Positions 25,653 through 35,600 of a stretch of 64,000 bases of DNA are shown here, piece after piece. The stretch is from NCBI RefSeq assembly GCF_000165835.1, contig NC_014642.1, positions 183,896-247,895 on the forward strand, read 5' to 3'. Under the pieces are notes generated by a model, which saw nothing but the letters and a program-made list of their open reading frames with translations, searched no databases and was not told the DNA's origin. The first letter of the stretch is position 1, and the number at the start of each line of letters is the position of its first letter. The translations under genes and the position numbers were made by a program. Source of the stretch: Achromobacter xylosoxidans A8. GTDB taxonomy: Bacteria > Pseudomonadota > Gammaproteobacteria > Burkholderiales > Burkholderiaceae_B.

Positions 25653-26980
25653 TCCACAGAAGTAGCGGCGTCCTTAGACTGCTCCCGCATGCCATCCATG
25701 ATTTCGCGCATCTCCACACGCACCAACGAGTTGTAAATCTGGCCGAGCAGCATGTTCGTCTTGCGCGCCTCCTGCAGGGACTTCACTTCAAGGTCTTGCC
25801 TCGCAAGGTTGATCAACGTCGCCTCACGCGCGATGACAGCTGGATCAAACTGAGTAGCAAAATCCAGTTGCCAGGCGGGATTGAGGTAACGTCGCTCGAC
25901 TTCTAGGTGCTCAAGTTCCTCCAAGGAGATTCCCGTGCTGCTCCACTTCGGCGTGCTCTTCTGCAGGTACTGAGACACCCACGCCCCTGTGATCGGGTCG
26001 GCGGTGAGTTGTTGCAGCATCGGAATGGTTTCTTTGTCGGGGGAGCGCGCACCGATGTAATCCCGCGTCGGCTTGCTACCCATCGAAATGCGGGCGTCAA
26101 AAGTGGTCTTGAGCGCCAGGAAGCCCTTCCCCGCCCGGGTCTTCAGATCCAGCTTTTGCGGATCCTCGATCTGCTGAGGCTTCTCCAAGTGGTACACGAA
26201 GGAGTTCAGAGCATCGATTTCCTTCTTCGTTGTCCCCAACGTTCGCTGGTGCTTGAAGCCCTGTGCATCTCGCGATGCTTGCGGCCCATCGAAAAGTGTC
26301 TCCGCGCGCACGTCCGCTTGGAAATACCCAGTCAGGTTGCCCGCGGCCCACCCTGCTGCTTTGCACCAGAGCTCGCGTAGAGGGTTTCCCGCTCCATAAG
26401 TCTCACATGCCCCTTGGGCAGTGTCCTCAATTTGTCTGTTGGTTGAGGGAGCAGCTTCAAGGCCGTTTCCGCGGTCGATCGCTTTGGCCATAGCTGTGCT
26501 GACCGTTGAGTTTCCAGTCATCCGCACAGGGGCACCGCCGCCGCCATATTGCGCCCCCGATCCAGCGGCACTTGATCCGGCGCCGCCCGACTTGGACCGC
26601 GCAGTGACCGAGCATCCGTTAGCTTGCTCCAAGGCAGCGTCTCGCCTAGCCCGCTCGAGCTCAATCTGAGTTTGCCGGTTCGTCTGCGAGTCCAGCTCGG
26701 ACCCCTTCGATATCGCGTTTGTCAGGGCTTCCGTCTGCGAACCCGTGGATTTGTAGATCGCGTCAACGATCGCATCTCTGGCATTCTGAATTGCCTGGAC
26801 CACAGATTGGAGTTGCTGCTGAATCTGCTGCACCCCTTGATAGATCAGCGGCGAATAGCTATCCGCGACATACCCACCACCCGAAGCGGCCGCCGAGCTG
26901 AACGTCAACGCAAGAACGCCTGCAATGGCGTTGCGCCGCCACTTGGGCCCGAGTGGCCCGTATTCCTTCGAGTCCATCAT
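25649..26980 (-). CDS. secreted transfer protein, TraW/IcmX-like by position
   Basis: Encodes 443 residues from MMDSKEYG at 26980, with AAAGGG before it. It has a signal peptide (WRRNAIAGVLALTFSSAAASGG), then a Gln-rich helical segment (QGVQQIQQQLQSVVQAIQNA), a Gly/Ser-rich stretch with a Cys, and a C-terminal helical domain. Its length, export signal, Gln-rich start and place two genes before the DotA gene fit TraW of IncI plasmids and IcmX of Dot/Icm. Sequence likeness by eye is too weak to be sure. Confidence 0.55.
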   Translation of the reverse strand: MMDSKEYGPLGPKWRRNAIAGVLALTFSSAAASGGGYVADSYSPLIYQGVQQIQQQLQSVVQAIQNARDAIVDAIYKSTGSQTEALTNAISKGSELDSQTNRQTQIELERARRDAALEQANGCSVTARSKSGGAGSSAAGSGAQYGGGGAPVRMTGNSTVSTAMAKAIDRGNGLEAAPSTNRQIEDTAQGACETYGAGNPLRELWCKAAGWAAGNLTGYFQADVRAETLFDGPQASRDAQGFKHQRTLGTTKKEIDALNSFVYHLEKPQQIEDPQKLDLKTRAGKGFLALKTTFDARISMGSKPTRDYIGARSPDKETIPMLQQLTADPITGAWVSQYLQKSTPKWSSTGISLEELEHLEVERRYLNPAWQLDFATQFDPAVIAREATLINLARQDLEVKSLQEARKTNMLLGQIYNSLVRVEMREIMDGMREQSKDAATSVE

Positions 26981-27080
26981 CAACCCTTTCGCGTCGTAAA
27001 GAACAGGTCGTGTAAGACCGATGCCGTCCCGCCGAGGCACTCGATGCGCGGATCAGCTTTTGTGTTGCATGAAAGTTTGT

Positions 27081-27656
27081 TCAACGGCGCCCTCCCATTG
27101 CGTTCGAAAGGGCGTCGTAAACGCCGTCCATCGATTGATTCGATCTGTATGACATCGGTACGTTGTTACTCGGCGGATGGCTCACGGACCCCAGCGGCGG
27201 CTGTGTTGACCCAGTGGAGGGGAATGTCGGCGGTGTGTAGACCGGGGGGGTCCGACCTGGCAGCTGGCCGCCGGCATTTCGCGAGACGCTCTCCCAAGAT
27301 GGGAAGCTGGGCAGCCGCCCTTGCTTTGCCTCTCGCGTCATGCGGCAGGCCTCCTGATTCAGGCTCTTTACCACTCCACTCAGGTCGATGTTCTTCCCTC
27401 CGATGTTGATGGAGTTGCCTACGACCTCCGCGAAATCGACCATGCACTCAAGCATCCGCTTTCCGGAGTTCGAGATGTCCTGATCAACTGTGTCGATCTG
27501 TTGATCGCTCTGCTGGCGGCGCTTCTCGATAGCCTCATCCAATGCAGGATCGCAGGCCTGATTTGCCGCCTGTGCACCGATATGCACCATGAGCAGAGCC
27601 AAGGCGCTGGCACGACGTATCCCACCGGACCGGTTCACTTTCTTCAAAATTCTCAA
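27081..27656 (-). CDS. small secreted Pro-rich protein of the transfer operon
   Basis: Encodes 191 residues: an N-terminal signal peptide (ASALALLMVHIGAQA), a helical domain with three Cys (NQACDPAL, LECMVDF, QEACRM), then a low-complexity Pro/Ser/Thr tail. Its start overlaps the end of the upstream gene by 4 bp (ATGA). Periplasmic location is expected. It may be a small structural or lipoprotein-like component, although the Cys positions do not form a lipobox. Confidence 0.65.
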   Translation of the reverse strand: MRILKKVNRSGGIRRASALALLMVHIGAQAANQACDPALDEAIEKRRQQSDQQIDTVDQDISNSGKRMLECMVDFAEVVGNSINIGGKNIDLSGVVKSLNQEACRMTREAKQGRLPSFPSWESVSRNAGGQLPGRTPPVYTPPTFPSTGSTQPPLGSVSHPPSNNVPMSYRSNQSMDGVYDALSNAMGGRR

Positions 27657-29158
27657 CTCCGTTCCCGTTCCGCCGGTCGTTCCTGCTGGCGCGGGACTTC
27701 CGGCGTAGATTCCTGTAAAGGCTCACCCAACCGCATCAGTGCTGGGGCGCTCCTTTCAATCTCGTTGAATTGCTCCCTTGCCTTTCGCTCAACCCCCGCC
27801 ATGACCGACTCGAATGTGCGACCGAGAGCGTTTGCACGAGCACGGCCAAGAAGGTCGGGGGTGGCCTCCGCGCGAAGCAGACGCGTCGTCTCGGCCCTAT
27901 AGATGGCGCAAAGCAATTTCGAAGCGCGCGACAGCGCTCCTTCGCGCCACTTGGCCAGGACCAGTGGCGAGGCGATATCTGGATCAGCTGCATCGACGAT
28001 CCTGCGAACCCCTTGCAACAGGCTATTGCGGACTACCTCAAGAGGTTGGCCGTAGGTAAACGGGCGATCCGCATCAGGGTCTCCCTCCCTCAGGTCGAAG
28101 AAGCGCCCGTAATGCAGCTTGGGATCTTCGAGGTTTCGCTGAACTTCCCACGCGATGTCAAAAGAGGCTGCGCGCAGCCTGTCCTCGGCATACTGTCGCT
28201 CGCTCTCCACGCTGCCGTAGTCGGGGGTGGCCTGCCCCAGAAGATCAAGGACCTCCTGAGGGATTAGGTCTGCACCGGCGTCCAGCACGCTTTGCGCGAT
28301 GGCGCGGAAGGAATCTGCTGCCACTTTGCCCGTACTGCTGTAGTGACGGGCGAGTGCATGTGCAGTCTCTTTCAGCATGGTCGCCTGAAGCGAACGACGT
28401 ACCTGCGTGCCGCCGGCCGCTGCAGCCGTCAATTCGCGCGAAACACGGTGAGCTTCTGTGATGAGGCTTGCCAGAGCCTGTGGGGTTGGTTCGCCGGCTC
28501 CTGCTTGGCGACCTCCACCGCCCTCGACCACTGCCGACACAAGGCGGACCAGCACACCAGCTGCGTGTCGATCGGCGATAACCTGGCTGTTCTCAGAGAC
28601 ATGACGTACAACTGCTTCTGGCTTTGCTGTAGGCAGATCTTGTGCTTGCTGCGCCTCACGTGGTGTTTGCGCCGGCTGGCGCGCACCGCGGACAACAGCA
28701 GCTCGTTCACGGTCAACGGGCTGACGCATGGAGCCGCCGTCGCCCACAATGCCGTCCATTCCAGGGATTCTGAAGCCCCCGAATCTAGGTGCAGAGACAG
28801 AAGCCCCAGGAGGAGCCTGGGTGGAGACGTCGGCCCCCTGTTGGGTCGAGCTGATGGGCCGACCTGGGTCGGCAGCGCGCAAATCGGCTCCCACTTCGGG
28901 GGCCACGCGCGGTGGTGGTCTGTTCTGGCCTCTCAGATCTTCCCTTTGTGCTGCATCAGCACGGGCAGCTGCAGTTCTGCGGTCCAATGCCGGCGGCGGT
29001 TCAGGGATCCTTTCGTCCGACTGGAAATCGGCCGGATCAAGCTGCGCCAAAGTCAACTGACTCTGTAGTTGTTCCACCCCCTCGGGCACCGGCACGACTG
29101 GAGGTGCAGCACGGTATCGGCCAAGACGAGCTTGTTCGAGAAGACCAGCACTAGGCAT
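27653..29158 (-). CDS. unknown transfer-operon protein with FRIPG motif and ERPAERERS tail
   Basis: Encodes 501 residues. The ATG at 29158 has AAGGAG seven bases upstream, so it is preferred to 29194. The first 190 residues are Pro/Gln/Ala-rich linker and include F-R-I-P-G-M-D-G-I-V-G-D, close to the PGxGxVGxD motif of the helicase and 444-residue proteins. The rest is helical. It ends PRQQERPAERERS, a longer version of the basic tail seen elsewhere. No membrane segment. Role unknown; a translocated or coupling-associated protein is a reasonable guess. Confidence 0.7.
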   Translation of the reverse strand: MPSAGLLEQARLGRYRAAPPVVPVPEGVEQLQSQLTLAQLDPADFQSDERIPEPPPALDRRTAAARADAAQREDLRGQNRPPPRVAPEVGADLRAADPGRPISSTQQGADVSTQAPPGASVSAPRFGGFRIPGMDGIVGDGGSMRQPVDRERAAVVRGARQPAQTPREAQQAQDLPTAKPEAVVRHVSENSQVIADRHAAGVLVRLVSAVVEGGGGRQAGAGEPTPQALASLITEAHRVSRELTAAAAGGTQVRRSLQATMLKETAHALARHYSSTGKVAADSFRAIAQSVLDAGADLIPQEVLDLLGQATPDYGSVESERQYAEDRLRAASFDIAWEVQRNLEDPKLHYGRFFDLREGDPDADRPFTYGQPLEVVRNSLLQGVRRIVDAADPDIASPLVLAKWREGALSRASKLLCAIYRAETTRLLRAEATPDLLGRARANALGRTFESVMAGVERKAREQFNEIERSAPALMRLGEPLQESTPEVPRQQERPAERERS

Positions 29159-29672
29159 GAGCATGCTCCTTGGGCACCTGCTGCTCACTCTCAATGAAGA
29201 TCAGCGGCACGCGTGTAGCGGGCCATTCCGGGGTGGCGGGTAGGTACAGCACATCGTCCAGCAGCTGCACTTGAAGGCTCTGGTACCAATCGACCATTTC
29301 CTCCACCTCGATCACCTGACGTCTCTCCCAGTCCAAAAGAGAGTCTGCGGCGCGAGCTATGGCCAGCATCCGATGCAGGGAAGCGAGATCACGGCCCAGC
29401 AACGGCCAATGCACCGCTAACCCGACCAGGCTCTCTGGTTGGACGGTGAACGAGGCGCCCGTAGCAAAACCTCGAAACTCCGGGAATAGCGCTTGCCAGA
29501 CACGCTCAGCCTGGAGGGCGACGAGGGGCCCCAACACGTTGCTTTCCAACGCGTCGTCGCAGGCGACAATGCTGCGTCGATCCTGGCCATCCTCCTGAAT
29601 CGTGAACGTCAGCCCGGCTTCAGAAGCGAGGCGCCTGAGCAAACGTCCACCACAAATGAATCGGTTGTCCAT
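29151..29672 (-). CDS. hypothetical transfer-operon protein
   Basis: Encodes 173 residues, soluble, with mixed alpha/beta content. It overlaps the following start by several bases and sits 3 bp after the upstream gene, so it is part of the topoisomerase-DotA operon. Ends KEHAHA. No domain is recognised. Confidence 0.65.
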   Translation of the reverse strand: MDNRFICGGRLLRRLASEAGLTFTIQEDGQDRRSIVACDDALESNVLGPLVALQAERVWQALFPEFRGFATGASFTVQPESLVGLAVHWPLLGRDLASLHRMLAIARAADSLLDWERRQVIEVEEMVDWYQSLQVQLLDDVLYLPATPEWPATRVPLIFIESEQQVPKEHAHA

Positions 29673-29675
29673 TCT

Positions 29676-30248
29676 CTACATGCGCCCCCATCGTTCCTGC
29701 GGCAAGTGAACTTGGGCTTCGGCAACGTACGCGGCCTGGTGCTCTTCGCTATCCGCCACCTCCCGAGCTGCCAGATCGGCCTCCTGCTGTTCGACTGCTC
29801 GCCAGTAGCGATGAATTCCAGCACTCGCAGAGGAGGCGTCCTCGGTAATCCGGGCCGCCCACTGTGCGGGTGTGAAGTGGTCCAGGGGAGGACCGAGCCA
29901 ATCCAGAACGGTTTCGAAGGGAAATGGACCATCAGCCTCAGAAAAGTACGCAAGGGCTGCGGTCTTAGCTTCGGGCGTGCGCGCATGAAGAACGTCGTCA
30001 ATCGCGCCCATAAGCATTGAAGCGGCAAGCTTGCGAAAGCCACCCTTGTGGAACCGATCTTCCTCGGCCGATGTGAGCTCCAAGACCGGCCCATGCATGT
30101 TGTAGATCTTCTCGCGAGCCTCCTCGGGAGCCTCCTGAACGGCGCTGGGCGAGGCTTCGAGGCTGAAATGCGTCCCGAAAATATCCTCAGCGACTGCGAA
30201 CAGGTCCAGCTGCCGGGGATCAAACGGCATAGTGTTCTTCTGCTTCAT
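29676..30248 (-). CDS. hypothetical transfer-operon protein
   Basis: Encodes 190 residues, acidic, mostly helical, ending HLPQERWGRM. Begins MKQKNTMPFDPRQLDLFAVAEDIFG; starts overlap the stop of the 76-residue gene by 4 bp. No signal peptide, membrane span or known domain. Its tail (PQERWGRM) is only loosely like the shared basic tail. Confidence 0.65.
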   Translation of the reverse strand: MKQKNTMPFDPRQLDLFAVAEDIFGTHFSLEASPSAVQEAPEEAREKIYNMHGPVLELTSAEEDRFHKGGFRKLAASMLMGAIDDVLHARTPEAKTAALAYFSEADGPFPFETVLDWLGPPLDHFTPAQWAARITEDASSASAGIHRYWRAVEQQEADLAAREVADSEEHQAAYVAEAQVHLPQERWGRM

Positions 30249-30475
30249 GCGGTCACCTGCACCAGCTTGGCGATGGACTGACGGCGCACGCGAAGCTTCT
30301 CTGCCGTTATCCCCAGCCGGGCAATCAGCTCCATATCGGTCTCATCGGTACAAAAGAAGTCCCGAAAGTCCTGGCGCTCCTCGGGCGTCCAATTGACCGA
30401 GCCCTTGACGACACGCGCAAGGAGACTGGCGGAAGTGGTGGGCCGGGACGATTCGGGCGTAGGGGCAACGGACAT
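30245..30475 (-). CDS. small hypothetical protein, possible HTH
   Basis: Encodes 76 residues. The C-terminal half, DMELIARLGITAEKLRVRRQSIAKLVQ, reads like a short helix-turn-helix or ROS-like segment, but this is not certain. It lies 42 bp after the topoisomerase and overlaps the next gene. It could be a small regulator within the transfer operon. Confidence 0.55.
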   Translation of the reverse strand: MSVAPTPESSRPTTSASLLARVVKGSVNWTPEERQDFRDFFCTDETDMELIARLGITAEKLRVRRQSIAKLVQVTA

Positions 30476-30517
30476 ATCGATTCCAAAATTGAGAAAAGTG
30501 GTTCACAGGACGGCCGA

Positions 30518-32551
30518 CTAGGCGGCGGCGCGCCGGTTGTCATCGAGAAACTTCACGACGTACTTGATGAGCTGCTTTTGCTGGTCTATCACCGCGCTGG
30601 CGGGAATCTGACCCTTTGCAACCAGGGAGAACAGGAGCTCCCACTGCGCGGTAACTGCAATGCTCGTGAGATGCGACGGAAGAAGGCCGAGCATTTGGCG
30701 TCCGATATCGGATATGTGGACCGTGCGCTTTTTACCCTGTCCCGCCTCGAACAGCAGGCCCATGGCGAGCACTTCAGTGATGGCGCTCGCCCGGGTTCGG
30801 GACGTGCCGATTCCCTCCGTTTGGGAGAGAACTTTGCGCACCTCTTCTGCCTGAGCGCGAGTGGGGTAATCCTCATCGCGCACATACCGATGCGCGTTCA
30901 GCATCGCCTCCGCAAGCGTGGCCTGGTTGAATGCGCTAGGCGGGTCCACTCTCTTGACGTCAATTCGGGCGCCCACCGCCTGAATCTGCTCCCCTTCGCG
31001 GAACCGGGATACATCCACCGCGTCGCCGGCTCCCTCTGAGTCATCGATGGAGAGGTCGGAGATCGCGCGCCAACCCGCGCGTGTTGGCTTGCGTGCGAGA
31101 GCCCGGAATACATCCTGCCCAAACTGCACCGTCAGCACCGTCGAAAGGTACGTGTACGGCCCCAAGAACTGCGCCACATAGCGGTTCACGATCATTCCGT
31201 ACAAGGCAGCTTCTGCGTCGTTTAGGCCGACCGGTTCACCTCCAGTCGGCGTAATCGCGAAGTGTTCGTCAACCTTGCTGTCATTGAAGGCACGAGACTT
31301 GAAAGCGGGATTGGCAAGCTCCAACGCCTTATCGAGGCCGGGTACAGCACCGGTCGCAAATCGCAGTGCGTGCAGAATCTCCGGCGCTCGCTCGTGCATG
31401 TTCTCCGGCAAATATTGGCAATCAGTGCCAACGTAGGTGATGAGCTTATGTTTCTCGTAGAGCTTCTGGGCAAGCTCCTGCACTTCGCTTACTGTGAGGC
31501 CCAGCTTCTTTGAAGCCTCGACCAACAACGTTCCCATCGAGTATGGCAGTGGCGCAGGCTCGCCTTTCTCCTCGACGGAAGCATTGGTGATCACTCCCGG
31601 CTGTCCGCGCGCGACATCAGCCACGATCCGGTCGGCCAGCACCTTGTCGACCAGCTGCCCCTTAGCGTTGAAACCCGGCGCCCCTTCCGAACCCAGGCGT
31701 TTGAACCAGCGCAATTGCGTTCGATCTGCCAGCTGAGCTATGGGAACAAAGGCGTCATATGGAACAAATGCGGCAATTTGGCGGTCTTGCTGGTCCACCA
31801 GCACAGCAATGGCGATTTTGACTCGTCCCAATCCGATGGACGGTGCACCGCGCTCGCGACGTACCAGGGATTGAACAGCCATCGACAGATTCATGCCCAA
31901 GAGGAAGTCGCACTCTTCCCGTGCAACAGCCGCGGCGCGAAGATTCACCCAGAGCTCCGATCCATTCGCCTCGAGCGTCTGCACGGTCTCCATCATGGCC
32001 TTGTCATCGGTATTGACGATTCGCACGCGCTTGAACCGCGACGCGGCCGGATCCTGCTTCAGCCTGCGCATGACAATTTCGTCGAAGATCAGTTGCCCTT
32101 CCCGATCCGTGTCGCAGGCATTGACTACTTCCTTGGCCTTGCGCAGCAACTGTTCTACGAGCTTCAGGCGTACCGATTCCACCGGCTGGCCGCCGCGCGT
32201 CACAGGCTTTCCGTCGCGCCCTAGCTCCGGCTTTGCCACATACAGAAGCTCTGGAGGAAACCACGGGAGAAATCCGAAGAAGTCCCAACGCCCCAATTCC
32301 TTGCTTTGCTCAACATAGCGCTGGTAGCTTTCGTAGCCTCGTGGAAGCACCATTGACAGCATGTGGCCGAATACGCTCGTAACTGCTATGGACTTTCCGT
32401 TCCAGTTCAGCAAGACGAACCCGTCCGCCCTGCTAGTAGAGGAATTGACCCACTGCGCCCCCAGGCCGCGCATCGCCTTCTCGATCACTGCTTGGTTGCT
32501 AGGTTTCTCCGCAATCCATAGCTCATCCAGCTTCGTCAGGTCCGTCGCCAT
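30518..32551 (-). CDS. type IA DNA topoisomerase (topoisomerase III-like)
   Basis: Encodes 677 residues from the ATG at 32551 (RBS GGCGG). Toprim motifs: IAEKPS (13-18) and ACDTDREG (145-152; the Asp pair at 147 and 149). The GLGRVKIAIAVLV block matches the GRVQTP region of family members. The active-site region is LITYVGTDCQYLP with candidate nucleophile Tyr373. Usually this reads YPRTD, so the conserved Pro-Arg is replaced by Val-Gly. Plasmid-borne topoisomerase III homologues assist replication or transfer, relaxing or decatenating DNA. It heads a nine-gene operon that ends with DotA, and the dyad site B is 17 bp upstream. Confidence 0.9.
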   Translation of the reverse strand: MATDLTKLDELWIAEKPSNQAVIEKAMRGLGAQWVNSSTSRADGFVLLNWNGKSIAVTSVFGHMLSMVLPRGYESYQRYVEQSKELGRWDFFGFLPWFPPELLYVAKPELGRDGKPVTRGGQPVESVRLKLVEQLLRKAKEVVNACDTDREGQLIFDEIVMRRLKQDPAASRFKRVRIVNTDDKAMMETVQTLEANGSELWVNLRAAAVAREECDFLLGMNLSMAVQSLVRRERGAPSIGLGRVKIAIAVLVDQQDRQIAAFVPYDAFVPIAQLADRTQLRWFKRLGSEGAPGFNAKGQLVDKVLADRIVADVARGQPGVITNASVEEKGEPAPLPYSMGTLLVEASKKLGLTVSEVQELAQKLYEKHKLITYVGTDCQYLPENMHERAPEILHALRFATGAVPGLDKALELANPAFKSRAFNDSKVDEHFAITPTGGEPVGLNDAEAALYGMIVNRYVAQFLGPYTYLSTVLTVQFGQDVFRALARKPTRAGWRAISDLSIDDSEGAGDAVDVSRFREGEQIQAVGARIDVKRVDPPSAFNQATLAEAMLNAHRYVRDEDYPTRAQAEEVRKVLSQTEGIGTSRTRASAITEVLAMGLLFEAGQGKKRTVHISDIGRQMLGLLPSHLTSIAVTAQWELLFSLVAKGQIPASAVIDQQKQLIKYVVKFLDDNRRAAA

Positions 32552-32568
32552 TTCGCCGCCTTTTTGGT

Positions 32569-32590
32569 ATGAATTGTAATTACTATTCAT
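32569..32590. promoter_or_regulatory. regulon operator site B (perfect ATGAAT-N10-ATTCAT)
   Basis: Perfect dyad arms with centre tgtaattact, 17 bp upstream of the topoisomerase start, in an AT-rich patch within otherwise GC-rich DNA. It is the best copy of the five sites. Its closeness to the start codon implies that a bound protein would block the promoter or translation initiation region. Confidence 0.65.
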
Positions 32591-32669
32591 ATTGTATAAG
32601 GGCTGACGACAGAGGACTGACGTGGTGGCCGGGAATTTGGCGCCTCCCAACCACCACTAACATTGGACG

Positions 32670-35600
32670 CTACATGGCTGGCGCTTCGGTCCTCTCCGGC
32701 GGAAGGGCGCTGAGCCCAGGATTCTGCAGCCCGGTAGCGGCTGCATCCTCGTCTTCTATCGGGTCAGCGGACTCCGCTTCGCCGGAGTCAAAGGAATCTC
32801 CTACGAGTGCTCTGTTCCTTTCCCGGCGGGCGGCCTGGGCGTCCAGAAGCCGTTGACGCTCGGGCGCCAGGCGCTCTGCCACCTCCTGGAAGAACACCAC
32901 TTCTGATTGCCGAGCCAGCTCTGCCAACTTCATATCCTGGGGCCGGACGTACAGCTGCAGGCCAACTGCGCGGATGACCAGACCGATGAATCGGGTGCTC
33001 GCTGCTCGGTCCGCCGGCAACGCGAACATGACCGTCGTCTCCTCCTGGTCACGCGGGGTGCGCGCCGCCTGAGCGGTCAGAGCAAGGGGATAGGGAACAT
33101 CTGGATTCTCCGCCTCCCAATCCCGGCGATCCGCGTCCATCGCTGACTTCACCATTCGAACGAATCGGGCTTTTTCTCGCTTTTCGACCCCAAACGCGAC
33201 CGCCCCCTTCCCATCATGGGCGTATGGTGCGATCCCAAATAGGTCAATCAAGCTCTGCCGCCTTTCGCCTTCAAACATCGCCGCCTTGAAGGACATCGGT
33301 ACCTGCAACGTCCGCCCCGGCAGGCGTTCGTTCGGAGGCAGCCGGTTGGCCCAGTCCAACGTACGGTGCACGAAGTCGGTGATCATCAACGGGTTGTGCA
33401 ACCGGATGGGAATCCGGTGCATGTTGATGTCCTGCCGCCCAAAGGCGGTCGCGCGCACTTGGATCGCGCGGTGCCGCTGCCCCGTTTCGTCGGTGTAGGT
33501 TATGGCCATACCTGCCTTGGTGGCCTCGGCCCACTCCGCAGCCTGGAAAAGGTTTCCCGTCAAGAGCTTGCGACGCAGGGTAACGGGGCCAGGGGTGTGA
33601 TCGCCGAATCTGCGTTCCAACCGAGCCGCCTCTCCTCGCGAGTCGAAATCAAACAGGTGTGTTCTACCCACCTCCACTTCGGGGAACTCTGGGGCCATTC
33701 CGGCCCGTTTGAACAGCGATGCTGCCGTCAGGACGGTAGGCTTCTCATCCCCTGGCTGCACAAGGTGATATTTCCATTTCGAGAAGACGGCTGCGTCCTC
33801 GGGAGACGGAATCTCAACCTTCGCCACCGTCATTGTGTTGCCCACACTCCAGAAGGTTTGACTATTCGAGCCGGCGATCTCCCGCAGGGTGAGCTCCGCA
33901 CCAGGAACCAGGGAAGCCATGACCGACCGCAGGAATAGCAGACGCCAATGCGCTTCCTTTACACCGTTGTCGTCAGGTTGCGCCAGCGCCTCCTCGACTG
34001 ACGCACAATCCATGCGCTGCAGCGCGATGATTCGCTTTCCTTCCAGAATTCGCCCTGCGCTCTCCACGATCGACGACAGGGACACCTGATGCAGACGCTC
34101 ATCCGCCGGCATGTAGACACGCTTGAACATCTCTGCCCAGGTCGCGCCCGTCGTCGGATCTCGGCGCCCGATCACTTGAAGCGTAGGGCCGCCATTCTCG
34201 TCAAAGCCCAGCCGCAGCTCTCCACCACTATCTCCCTTGGACTGCCACATTGGAATGTACGGTGCCCTGCGCGGAATGTATGCAACGAATCGATCGAAGA
34301 CATTCTGGCCGCCCCGCCGGATCCGAATCGGCACCCAAGCGCCAGCCAAGGCCGAGCGCCAGTCATCAGGATTCACGTTGCCACCCGCCGGGTCGCCCTC
34401 TCCGATGGTCCCATTGTTGGCCGCAGCCGCCGCCTGCTGCAGTTGCTGAAGGATGTCGCGGGCCTGCCTGGCCCTTCGCACGCCGACCGCTTCAGTCTCC
34501 TCGCGGCTATAGTCCGCGACAGCCATCACGCGACCGTTCCCGGTCGGCGCAACCGGTTGAAACTTTGCCTTTTGCTCCGCGACCAAGGCGGCGTTCGATT
34601 CTGCAATGGTCTCCTTCAATGCCGTCCAGCCAATCGGCTGATAGTCCTTCACATACTCAACTGTCCGTAAGAAGACCGGGCCGTCGAACGCCGAGAACAG
34701 TTCCTGTGGAATCTCACCTGACGGGCCCCACGCACGTTCCTCCTCGATTGTCCGCGCCCGCCAGTCGCGGTTGCGCAAACTAGCGCCCCCCTCTCCGGAG
34801 AGCTCCCGGCGAATGACGGCATCGTCATACGCCGCAAAAAGGTCATCGTAGACCTTGTCCTGGTCGTCAGGATGCAGCAATGCGATCCGCTGAGTAACCA
34901 GGTTGGCCAATCCGGTGCGCTCCTTCACTTTGGCTACTTCGATGCTCAAACGGCTCATCACGCCCGGATTCTCCAACAGATACTCTTCGCACACCTCATC
35001 GCCGACGCTATTCAGCATGTCCGGAACCTCTCCGATGAGCGCGGCATTCTCCCGGCTGGACCGCACATTCACCGAGAGCCCAGCCAGCTTTCGATTCTGC
35101 ATCATCAGGTTCCGCAATTCAGCCCGCTGGCCAGTGGTCATGATGCTTAGCATCGGCCCAACCACCTGATCGAATCGATTAACCCGCCCGTACAGCTGCA
35201 GGCGCACAGTGGGATCTTCCTGGATTTGATACTCAATCAGCTCACGGCGGTCCTGATTCGGGAAGCGCGGTGATGCATGCATCGAAAGGCCCGTGGCGCC
35301 CGCACGATTGAGAAGGGCGACGTCAATACGTCCGTCGTTGAACGCGCGCACCGTTGCCATGACATCGGTCTTCTTCTTCGCCCGTTTCACCACCCTCCAG
35401 GGGCCGGAGAACCCTCGATATGGGTTCCCCTGATCGTCTACGGCACCAGGGCGATGAAGAGCAAACTGGCGACCCGAGATTTCACCAACTCGGAAACCTG
35501 CCTCCTCCAACCGAACGCGAATGTAGTCTGCGGGGCTGATCGGCAAATCTGGCAAGGCTTCAACTCGCGCCAATATTGACTCGACACCACGGCGGTAGGC

